Both the position numbers and the translations under genes were made by a program. The notes under the pieces are model-generated. The model was not told the DNA's origin. It saw nothing but the letters and a program-made list of their open reading frames with translations, and did no database searches. 64,000 nucleotides of DNA from Strongylocentrotus purpuratus (lineage: Eukaryota; Echinodermata; Echinoidea; Camarodonta; Strongylocentrotidae), in contig NW_022145549.1 of NCBI RefSeq assembly GCF_000002235.5, positions 994,501-1,058,500 of the forward strand. The letters are read 5' to 3'. Each line of letters opens with the position of its first letter. Positions within the stretch are counted from its first letter, which is position 1. Of this stretch, positions 26,810-39,000 are shown in pieces.

Positions 26810-27073
26810 TTATACTCGCAATTCCTTTTGGGGGACCTCCTTTAAGTCGGACTCTTTTGCCCGGTTACCGCTGGATGCTCGATGTTCATCTACTGTCTGC
26901 CGATAGGGCAGACCCTTGACTTCGGCATCATGGCGATCCACCTCATCAGTATTCAATCTAGAGTCCATCTCTAGCCCATCGCTGAACTCGTTCACCAATG
27001 GAGGGTTGATGTCTCCTGAAGGCAGATGGCCTGCACTGCTGCTTCGCTGTAGTCCTGCTCCCGAAGTGCCTTC
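26810..27073 (-). CDS. Terminal coding exon: cytoplasmic tail
   Basis: Begins after a TTATCAG acceptor, phase 0, and runs 87 codons to a TAA stop at 26810-26812. The product is hydrophilic, beginning EGTSGAGLQRSSSAGHLPSG, with many Ser, Asp, Glu and Arg residues and no recognised domain. The C-terminus KELRV fits a class II PDZ ligand pattern (hydrophobic-x-hydrophobic-COOH), which is suggestive only. It follows the transmembrane exon in frame (LMQ|EGT). The 3' UTR must lie below 26810; an AATAAA on the minus strand at 25879-25884 is one possible poly(A) signal but is about 0.9 kb away. Confidence 0.75.
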   Translation of the reverse strand, partial: EGTSGAGLQRSSSAGHLPSGDINPPLVNEFSDGLEMDSRLNTDEVDRHDAEVKGLPYRQTVDEHRASSGNRAKESDLKEVPQKELRV

Positions 27074-30000
27074 CTGATAAGTCAGATGGATAAAGAATGG
27101 TGGTTTTATAATATCATGACATAAAGTACATATAAGCTTTACATATCTGTATCTTAAAGACGTAGCACAGTGAATACACGTACTACCTAGGTTGTATGCA
27201 TTTGCCTTCATTTACACGTTTGAAGAAGAAGAAAAAATGAATAAAGAACGGACGTTTGATTTTTCAGGTGGTTATACGTCAAATCAGAACGAGCCTTTAG
27301 AAGCATATCAACTAATCACACTGTGAATGTCGAATGCATGGTATAAAACATGGGTGTTGTGCCAAAAACTGTATACAATGTTTGTCAAGGAATCACCTTA
27401 AAGGTAATTTCAATACCCTTTTGTATATCCCTTGGAAACGACGTTCGGATCTTTTTTTTTTTTTTTTTTTTTTACATTTTGTAATGTTCGCGTTCATTAG
27501 TTAATGCAGTGGGTTGTACATCATGCGCCACTGTGGAAATCACCACCATGCAGACTCTTCTACTTTCTAATCAAAATATGACCAGCTTTAAATAATTGTG
27601 AGTAGTGAACGAGTTTGAGTTCGTCTAGAGCCAGAATGGCGTTATCTCTGTTTTAAAGTATATGGGTTAAGGCCCTTCTGGCTCCAAACAGACGAGTTGG
27701 TCTTTTATGCACTTTAACAAAAATATTAATCCCAAATTATCAAATGCATGTTGTTCATATAGCAATGGTTTTAGGAATTTAGGTAGCATGCCCAGAAACT
27801 AGAAAAGATCGATTTGATTAAGCAATTTTACTTTCAAGGTCTGGTCAGGTTTCATCCATTACGAAAACGCTCACTATAACGATAAATCGTGCCCCACACG
27901 CTCCCGTATTACTCTTATAAAAAAAGTACCATAATAACCATGGTTTTTTGTCAAACAATGATAAGCATAGGGTCATCAAACAGTGTATTTCATTGTTTGG
28001 TATCATGATTACCATGGTTTCCATGGTGGATGGTAATTTGGACAAAAAAGCCATAGTTAACATGGTACTTTTCTGTAAGGGTGTAATCCTTTTTTTTCCC
28101 CTTGCTTGTGTAAATCCTGAAAGCGCTCCTGAGGACTTACCTGCATCAAGGGCTCAGGCGTAATAACACGTCCTTTCCGACCGCGGATCACTCCATAGCG
28201 ATGGTAGACGAACGCAAGAAGACCAATGGCAACAAGAAGTAGAAAGGCAATGGGCAGGGCGATGGCAAGAGTGGTCATTATGTCATCGTCATCGTCATCG
28301 TCATCGTCAGGACTAAGGTTTAAGACAAAGTTGAGTAATGGTCACGTGATCAAATATAAATGAAACTGTCTGAGCGGATTTGAAAAGTTTGATTTTGTAG
28401 CACATAGGAAGTGGTGTATATTGTGAGCTTTTGGAATAATCAATGTTCACAAAACATCGAGTTACTTTTGTTCAGGAATAAAGTTTCCAGCTATCGAAAC
28501 ATAAGAGAAATTAAATGAAAAACACGATGTGTAATTACTTAGATTAGACTCCATCGAAAGAACTATAATTTCTTCGAAACCGTTGAAACGTGAAATGATG
28601 TATACAAAATATAGAGAAAACTAGAAAGTGATACATACATGAATTAAGGGATCAGGGAAAAACTATACTACCAAAGCATGTGGGTCGTCTTTTACAGATA
28701 CTTGCCCGTTGTAGTGACGTAGCTATGGGGGAAGGGGGCACGTGGTGGGAGGGGTTCAAAACATTAAAACGAAAGAAGAAACAAAACAAAATAGAGAAAG
28801 GAAAAGGAATAAGAGAAAATGACGAGCAAAGAACACGCATGGACCTTATCCTGCACCCTTTCCCCAACAAATAGCCTTGTAAATTCACATCTAATAAATA
28901 CCAAGTATGACCGTGTCCCCCCCCCCCTTCCTCTGTCACAGGCACCCTAAATGGATAGACTCACGCAAAGCCCCCTGTCCTGCTGATGTACAGAAAATGA
29001 GGGCATATTTACAGAACATAAAAACAGGAGAAACTCACATGCAGGTGACATTCGCAGAGTAGGGATCGACCCTTTCACATGTATCTTCATTACCACAAGG
29101 ATTGTCCAATGAACATGGGTCAGGCAGCAACTCAAAACCTGCGGATAAAAATGATTCGGAACGTTTGCCTTGCTTCATGAAATGTTAACAATTGTATATG
29201 CTAAACTTGTTAGAGCACTAGGAGGCGCGGTGGCTGAGTGGTAGAGCAGTGGTCTCGTAACCGGGATGTCCAGGGTTCGAAACCAAGTCGATGCGTTCGT
29301 CGTTCAATTGGTTGCTTACTTACAAGCATACACATGATGATTTCTTAGCAGTCAAATAACAAAATTAAAAAACCTCAAATGGATAGGAACAATAACGGGT
29401 ATGTGGGAATACGAACATAAAATGAAACATTTCTGTGAATTATTTTATCAATTTAGGCGCAGTGCAGAAGAACTGATACTTATTACTTATAATATGGCGA
29501 TGGGTCTGTTACATCGCGCTGGGCTCAAGAACTCATTTGAACAACTTTGGAATTCCCTTTCCTGCAGATGAATCCTTTACAAGTTGGTTAGAATCCAGCC
29601 ATGTGTTTTTAAGAAGAAGAAAATGTGCAATTAATGCCACTGATGAACTTTGGGGGCGCTGCTCCAGGCCTCCCTGGGGATACGTACGCCATTTGAACAG
29701 ATGTTGATCACAATCGTCTGAGGAAGATTCCTTCCAAGTCTGGTTAAAATCCGAAAATTTGAAAGTTGAAAATATGAAAAGGTTTACCGACAATGGACGT
29801 CGGACATAGAGCGATCGTAATAACTTATGCAACGGTCACAAAGGTTCGTACGAACGATGCGTTCGTACGAATCTCCCTGTTTTTCCATTGTCTTTCTGAA
29901 TTTCCACTGTCTGAAAATCGTTCGTACGGCGTTCGGTAGCAGTTCGTAATGGCATTTGTAATCGAGGCTTTACTTGAGCCATGGCAGGTGAGCTGATAAT

Positions 30001-33000
30001 GAAGAAAAAGAAGAAAAAATTAAGAAAAGGGGGGAGAAGAAAAATAAGATGAAGAAGAAGAAAAATGGATATTTGTTATAGCGCACATATCCACCACGCT
30101 TCCTACCAGACCCATTAACACCTGGGTGGAGAGTGGCGAATGTAGTGACTCACTTTGAACGTCGACTCCAGAGATGTTGTTGATAGAGGCTATCACGAGT
30201 GATGTCAACTGTTGAATCGTGATGTCAGTCCTAAAGGTCACGTTAAGTCTGACCCTTGCTGTGATTAGGTCAGTGACGTCATCATCCGCTGAAATGGCTT
30301 TTCCATTTACGCTATTTACTTCTGGAAGGCTGTTAACAGCATTCAAGATCTAGAGAGATAAATTAATTATACATTTCATGATGCAGTTATTCAATTTTTT
30401 TTTAATTATACAAACATGACAACACTTGACATTTTAAAAAGAAATAGTTTCAAAGCATTTTTTTTGCGCGCTTGCAAAACGTAACAAAATTAGGTATCAT
30501 CAACAGATAGCTGTTGACAGTTGGTCACACCAGCAGTGCCTTAATAGGCAAATCAAATTGGTTCACTGCTGCTAAGACGGTATATCGTTTCACTAATCTA
30601 TTTATGAACAAATTAGAGAGTTTCCCAAACTCAAGGTTTTATTTTGAGAAATGACCAAGGGTACACTTACTGAGTTCAGCAGGTTCTGTACCACTGGTGA
30701 CTCGGTGGGAACAGCTGCACGTTTTCTTCGATTGACAGTCTCATCGAGTGTGCCCACCAACTCGATCGATACTGGATTTTTAAAAACAAAGAAACACAAC
30801 AGGACCCCGTAACAAAAATATTTCAGGTCAATTCAAATTTGAAACAAGGTTTTTGATTGGTAAGTTGTCGACTGTTTTTAACAATATGTGCATGCAATAA
30901 TGATTATGCCATTAGCGATTCATTGCAAACCTCTGTATTATCTACAATTCTTAGGGAGGGGGTGGGGCTAGGAAGCTCAATCCTGAATGAACAGTTTATT
31001 ATAGATTATGGAATTTCCAAGATGTCACCATCAGATAAGAATATTTAATATTATCGAGAAAAAAAATCAGGCTACACAAGAAAAAATCCTGCAAAACGCA
31101 TTTACCATTTTAGAGGATGCACGTACCATCGTTCTCCCCCGAACTGAATTTAAAGATAAAGGTGAGTTCTGCAAGGTGCTGGAGCCATCAAAATCATAAT
31201 AAATTTGGCCCAGTGTTGGTAAAGTAACAAGCACTGCATACAGGAAGATGTATGCGGGACTACACAAATCGTGTCGGGGTTACTCATTTTGATTTCTTTA
31301 TCTTTCTATGCTCATTACTCAGCCAGTATACATTTTCTACCAAAATTGTTTGGCAAATGACATTTATTTGTAATCTTCAACATTCAGTGTAAGTTCCGTT
31401 TGATTCTGTGAGAATTCATTTTCTTTTTTTTACCAGAACTCACGTGTATCTTTAAGAACAAAAACAGCATTTTATTTTACGGAAATTAAGCCTTTAATAG
31501 TTGGATATATTTGTCATTGCTTGATCGGCCCAATTTTATGACTCTGACATTTTTCGACAATTATAAGAAAAATATATTCATTGTGTCTTATTCACCCAAG
31601 GTAGCCATATCAGTCGTAATAGTACTCTTCCTGTGGACCCTGAAAGTGTTTGTTACCCAGCAATGACAGGTACTTGTTTACACCTGAGCAAAGAGGTCTT
31701 AATGGAGGCCAAACGGCTTGTCCAAGGATGTAAGCGCCGATTACAGATCGAACCCAGAACCTTTCATAGGAGAATCAAGAACTTTCATGAATATTCCACA
31801 GTGCTCCTATATTACACTTACCCACACATGCAGGAAACGGTTCCGAGAAACTTCCTGGGCGCGTGCAGGTAACAGATGACGGACCGTCTAGGCTATAACC
31901 AGTCGGACAAAAGAAACTACATTGTTGACCTTCGATCACATATTCATCGGTTGAACACGTCGAAGAAGATACCAATTCGTCAAATTCAGGTACGGTGCAC
32001 GTTATTACTGAGTTAATAATGAAAAGAATCAGACAAACCATGAGTGCCTTTCGAAATATTCAAACAGTCTTGCTACTAATATTCATAAACCCGACCTTAA
32101 ATTTCTCAAATTCATTGAAAGGCGAAGACCTCATTCCTTGTAATAAACCCCGATCGGAGAGCATGATTTCATATTCATGCCCTGAGCTATGGATTAAGTA
32201 AATAATTCGAAAATGAATAGCAGTAGAGGTCTGGAGGATACTACCGAAAACAACTTTATAAAGTCAACATATTTCTGTCAATGACCAGCGAAAGACGCCC
32301 ACGAAAGAAAAAATATATATATTCGAGTATACAAAGATATAAAGATTATAAATTAATTTAATCGAGAACACGTGTACAAAATTAAAGCAAGGACCTCAAA
32401 CGAATTATGTTAATTGTCGCAGGAGCAAGTTTCGTACAACCACACAATGTTATATTATAAGCCTACCGATAAACGGTTAAAGTGGATTTTTTTCAGAATA
32501 AACAGAGAGAAAAAAAGAAAAAGTTATAGGGTTCTCTCCTTCCCACCTGACTCCCAAACCTGTGCAGAAATAATAACTATAAAATATACCGAAAAAAGCC
32601 GTCCCTTAGCGTGCAAGGCGAACCCACTCGAGTCTGGTATTTGTCATCAGCGCTTATCGCCACGATCGCTCGTTCGCCATTACGTGCAAACCGGTACAAG
32701 TCTATGTACCAACTGACGGAGGGATCGCTTTATGCAACACAATGGCTTTGCGGAATTAACAATCTTTGGTTAGCTCCGTTCTACTTTTTTAAACACCTTT
32801 ATGGACAGGCCGGGAATGTCATTTGAGCAGCTATCAAGAGCGGCTGAAGACAGAAAGTTAAAGAGAACATTGTGTCTCAAGGTCCATTTAATTTCATTGT
32901 CGCCCCAACAGCTTAAACTCAAGCTATGGGACATATGGACAGATAGATATATATATCATAGTTTTCTAGGTCAACGGCTAAATAAAATTGAAGCCTGAAG

Positions 33001-36000
33001 TATAAATATCCCATGACAAATATTCTAAAGTTCTAAATTAGTATTATCTTTCAAATGCAGTTGGAATTTAGCTTTTTCATTTTTTGGCCTGCAAATGGGA
33101 CATAGTACCTTTAAGAGACACAGAGAGATTATTTATGGGCCATATTAAAAGTTAAATCATGGGTAAATCGCGAACATGAACATGTCGGACAATGACTATC
33201 CGCGGTTTAACTTATGTTAGAGAGGAACATACCTGTTTCTGGACAAACGCTGCCGTTGGGATCACACTCTGCAAAATAATATATAAAATATGTTATACAC
33301 TGGTCAGTGTCCATGTTTTATTGTGGTTTATTCTACACTCGTATCACCATCACTATCCTTCTTTACTTTTCAATATCTTGGCTCTATTTTGTAGTATGCA
33401 TTAATATCCTTACGTTGTTTGAGTTCGTATATATGTCTAACCTTCATATTATACAAATTATTACGTTTATTTATATACTTCAGTTACTGACGATGGTCAT
33501 GAAAAGATGAAATGAGGTGATAGAAAATTTGAGAACTCGCGAACATGACTCTTATTAAGATTTCTGTTTCGTATTGTAAATACACTGGTCAGTAATTTCA
33601 CGTTAAAATGTAATCCAGCTAACAATGGAAGTTACAAACTGATTCAGCCGAGGACGCAGGTTCGAAACTAAGTCACGTCTTTCGGATGGTGACGTTTAAA
33701 AGGTCGGTCCCCCAGACTTACATAATCATATCTAATTGATACACGTCTGTAAAATCCCAATACACACACCGCATTGCATGGTCGGACCATATTTGTCATC
33801 CTGACTGTTTTTCGAAAATAATAAGGAAAGAAATATTGATTGTTTCTTAATTACTTAGGGTAGCCATATCAGTATTAATTTTTAATTACCCAACAATGAC
33901 AGGTATTCATTTTCACCTGAGCAGTGAGGTCGAAATGGAGGCTAAACAGCTTGTCCAAGGATGTAAGCACCGAGCAAGGATCGAACTTTCACGAATATAC
34001 CACAGTGCTCCGAAATTACACTTACTCACACAACGAGGAAACATTTTTAGTCGCCAATTTCGCCACCCCACCCCAATTATTACATTACACATAGCTTACA
34101 GTGTCTTCTAACGCGGTGGCAGGTACCGATTTCTTTTTTTTATCATTTTTTTTTTGTCTCTTTCTATCACTCTGTGCTTTTCCTGTTTTCTTCTCTGTGG
34201 CCTCAAATATTTTGTTCTTTTTTTTCTTCTTTTCTTCCGTCACTCTCTGGCCTCAACCCTCTTTTAAACCCGCCCCCCCCCCCCCCCAAAGGCGGATCTG
34301 ACAGTGATGATATATTTCATACCTTCGGCACACAAAGGTCCAGTAAATCCCGTAGCACATATACATGTCTTGTTCTCGCAGGTACCTCCGTTCATGCATG
34401 GGTCGTCACCAGTACAGTTAACTACAAAGAGGAGAGAAAGCATACCAAACAAAACAAATATATTAAGAAGGTTAATAACACGTGACTAGCTGTGAGTACA
34501 GTCACGCTTTGTTATCAATCTTATATCAAGAAAAGCAGATTGGGATTTGTTTTGTGACATTATCAAACTACAGAGAAGGATCCATGCTCTGCTTTCCCCC
34601 GTTTTTACGCGGAGACAGGGGTGATGGGAATGGGATTGGTATATGGTTTGATTTAGGTTTGTTTATGATCATTAAATACGAAATACAAACATATTAAAAC
34701 ATATCAGAACAAAACACTCAAATATCATCTAAGACTATTCCAGAAATCAAAAATTAAAATGAGGATCGAGAGATCAACCACTTCCGATCATATGATATGT
34801 TCTTCCTCGGGGTCCATATATGAGTCGGGATCGGTTACACCCGTTTCTATTACACCCTTCATTGTTATCTCCTTTACATTCAGAATGCACCCCATCCCTA
34901 AATGCACATACTTTTGCTTTGATTGTTGATACTTCAATTGAACGTTCTCTTTTTAAGTGTGGTTTATTCTACACTGCTATCACCATGATTACTCTTCTTT
35001 ACTTTTCAATATTTCGTAATGTACCTCCAGTTGCTCTCTTTTTTTATTTTGCATCACTGTCGTTTAATGTTGTTTGATTTCTTATGTCAAACTTCCCGAG
35101 TATAACAAAGGTAACACGTTCCTGACGTTGGTCATGAAATTAGGTGAATTAAGACTCTCAAACATTTAATAGTCTTTTAATTTTTAATTTTTCTGTTTCG
35201 TAAATACATTGGTCAGAAACCTCTCGAGTTAAAATGAATCAAAAGTTAAGTGAACGTCAAAGCGATCTGATGGATCATTTCATGAACGTTGAAAGAAAAA
35301 ATGTTGATCGTTGAAAACTCAAATAACTTAAAACTTGTTCAGATAATGTTCAAAATTACGTCGTTCAGATTACTTCAACCATGGCCCAAACAGTTTACCA
35401 AACGCTAAACCAAAACCAAAACCAAAACCCAGGAAATGGAAAAATAATTGTAAATTTGTAAGAATCAGGTACCCATATCTTACTTGAATGTCATATTTTG
35501 AAGAACAAAAATTCTTGGGCAAGGCTCATTGTGACTGCGCACTGATTGGCCAGTTGTCATCAGAACTGACACATACATGTTCTGATTTCTCATTGACTCT
35601 GTGTTATTAGGTAGTCGGCCGATTAACACTCACTCTACTCACTATTCTTTTCACCAACCCACCCAAACTGCCGTCAAAACATGATACTTGACTGGGTCGT
35701 AAATCTAAACATGCAGTCTAGCCTTTGTGTTTTTAATGGTCAGATTCGATGAATGCCTCTTGGTTCTTACTATTCCCAATCGGTTCATTTCCTTTCTTGC
35801 TGCTCTGTAAGATCCGACCTATTCCTAAAATACATATTTAGTATAGGACAGTACTAAAACTTTATTAACGACACGTTATTTTGTTGTTTGTTCGCCTACA
35901 CCTGTCATTAATTTAATGGTAACAATGTTTTACCAAACAACAGTCAGCAAAATCATTTCTACTCTTTCTACATCCTTGATTACCAAATAAGCTTGTGCAT

Positions 36001-39000
36001 AGGCCTAGGTGTGTTATATGAATAGAGGGTTGTCCTAAAAGGATCTTCCGCTGAAACACTCCTACTGCATCGCTGCTGCCCAATGCAGAGCAAGCTAGGC
36101 TTATTTAAAGGCGGCCTAAACTCGCCTTCCAAATTCAACGTCTTAGGGGATGCAAGTTTGTGTTGGTCCTACTGGTGCCACCCAGTACCACCACCAGCCC
36201 CCTTATGCTGAATGGTCCCCTTTTAGTCGCCTTTTACGACACGCAGAGGATATGTGGGGGTATTCTTGACAGGCCCACCCCACCCCAATTATTACATTAC
36301 ACATAGCTTACAGTGTCTTCTAACGCGGTGCCGGGTACCGATTTCTTTTTTTTAATCATTTTTTTTTTGTCTCTTTCTATCACTCTGTGCTTTTAATGTT
36401 TTTTTCTCTGTGGCCTAAAATATTTAGTTCTCTTTTTTTTTCCTTCCGTCACTCTCTGGCCTCAACTCTTTTAAGGCCGCCCAAAAAGGCGGATCTGACA
36501 GTGAAAATGATATATTGTCCTACCTTCGGCACACAAAGGTCCAGTAAATTTCGGAGCACATGTACATGTCCTGTTCTCACAGGTACCTCCGTTCATGCAT
36601 GGGTCGTCACCAGTACAGTTAACTACAAAGAGGAGAGAAAGCATACCAAACAAAACATGCATATTTAGAAGCTGAATAACACGTGACTAGCTGTGAGTAC
36701 AGTCACGCTTTGTTAACAATCTTATATCAAGAATCGCAGATTGGGATTTGTTTTGTGAAATTATCAAACTACAGAGAAGTATCCATGTTCTGCTTTACCC
36801 CGTTTTTACGCGAAAGCAGAAGTGATAGGAATGGGATTGGTATATGGTTTGAATTGGTTTTATTTACGATCATTAAACACGAAATACAAACATATTAAAA
36901 CATATCAGAACAAAACACTCAAATATCATCTAAGACTATTCCAGAAAACAAAAATTAAAATGAGGATCGAGAGATCAACCACTTCCGATCATACGATATG
37001 TTCTTCTTCGGGGTCCATATATGAGTCGGGATCGGTTACACCCGTTTCTATTACACCCTTCATTGTTATCTCCTTTACATTCAGAATGCACCCCATCCCT
37101 AATTGCACATACTTTTGCTTTGATTGTTGATATTTCAATTGAACGTTCTCTTTTTAAGTGTGGTTTATTCTACACTGCTATCACCATGATTACTCTTCTT
37201 TACTTTTCAATATTTCGTAATGTACCTCCGGTTTCTCTCTTTTTTTATTTTGCATCACTGTCGTTTAATGTTGTTTGATTTCTTATGTCAAACTTCCCGA
37301 GTATAACAAAGGTAACAAGTTCCTGACGTTGGTCATGAAATTAGGTGAATTAAAACTCTCAAACATTTAATAGCCTTTTAATTTTTAATTTTTCTGTTTC
37401 GTAAATACATTGGTCAGAAACCTCTCGAGTTAAAATGAATCAAAAGTTAAGTGAACGTCAAAGCGATCTGATGGATCATTTCATGAACGTTGAAAGAAAA
37501 AATGTTGATCGTTGAAAACTCAAATAACTTAAAACTTGTTCAGATAATGTTCAAAATTACGTCGTTCAGATTACTTCAACTATGGCCCAAACAGTTTACC
37601 AAACGCTAAACCAAAACCAAAACCAAAACCAAAACCCAGGAAATGGAAAAATAATTGTAAATTTGTAAGAATCAGGTACCCATATCTTACTTGAATGTCA
37701 TATTTTGAAGAACAAAAATTCTTGGGCAAGGCTCATTGTGACTGCGCACTGATTGGCCAGTTGTCATCAGAACTGACACATACATGTTCTGATATCTCAT
37801 TGACTCTGTGTTATTAGGTAGTCGGCCGATTAACACTCACTCTACTCACTATTCTTTTCACCAACCCACCCAAACTGCCGTCAAAACATGATACTTGACT
37901 GGGTCGTAAATATAGACATGCAGTCTAGCCTTTGTGTTTTTAATGGTCAGATTCGATGAATGCCTCTTAGTTCTTACTATTCCCAATCGGTTCATTTCCT
38001 TTCTTGCTGCTCTGTACGATCCGACCTATTCCTATAATACATATTTAGTACAGGACAGTACTAAAACTTTATTAACGACACGTTATTTTGTTGTTTGTTC
38101 GCTTACACCTGTCATTAATTTAATGGTAACAATGTTTTACCAAACAACAGTCAGCAAAATCATTTCTACTCTTTCTACATCCTTGATTACCAAATGAGCT
38201 TGTGCATAGGCCTAGATGTGTTTTATGAATAGAGGGTTGTCCTAAAAGGATCTTCCGCTGAAACACTCCAACTGCATCGCTGCTGCCCAATGCAGAGCAA
38301 GCTAGGCTTATTTAAAGGCGGCCTAAACTCGCCTTCCCAGTTCAACGTCTTACGGGATGCAAGTTTTTGTTGGTCCTACTGGTGCCACCCAGTACCACCA
38401 CCAGCCCCCTTATGCTGAATGGTCCCCTTTTAGTCGCCTTTTACGACACTCAGAGGATATGTAGGGGTATTCTTGACAGGCCCACCCCACCCCAATTATT
38501 ACATTACACATAGCTTACAGTGTCTTCTAACGCGGTGCCAGGTACCGATTTCTTTTTTTTAATCATTTTTTTTTTGTCTCTTTCTATCACTCTGTGCTTT
38601 TAATGTTTTTTTCTCTGTGGCCTAAAATATTTAGTTCTCTTTTTTTTTTCTTCCGTCACTCTCTGGCCTCAACTCTTTTAAGGCCGCCCAAAAAGGCGGA
38701 TCTGACAGTGAAAATGATATATTGTCCTACCTTCGGCACACAAAGGTCCAGTAAATTTCGGAGCACATGTACATGTCCTGTTCTCACAGGTACCTCCGTT
38801 CATGCATGGGTCGTCACCAGTACAGTTAACTACAAAGAGGAGAGAAAGCATACCAAACAAAACATGCATATTTAGAAGCTGAATAACACGTGACTAGCTG
38901 TGAGTACAGTCACGCTTTGTTAACAATCTTATATCAAGAATCGCAGATTGGGATTTGTTTTGTGAAATTATCAAACTACAGAGAAGTATCCATGTTCTGC

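Noticed and set aside
26567-26845. Plus-strand open frame overlapping the tail exon
   Set aside because: Antisense shadow of the terminal exon and low-complexity DNA; no domain.
29221-29300. Functional tRNA gene
   Set aside because: A and B boxes are present, but acceptor ends do not pair and related degenerate copies exist, so it is a SINE head.
32414-32716. 100-codon plus-strand frame in the sushi-microexon intron
   Set aside because: No domain or splice context; composition typical of random AT-rich DNA.
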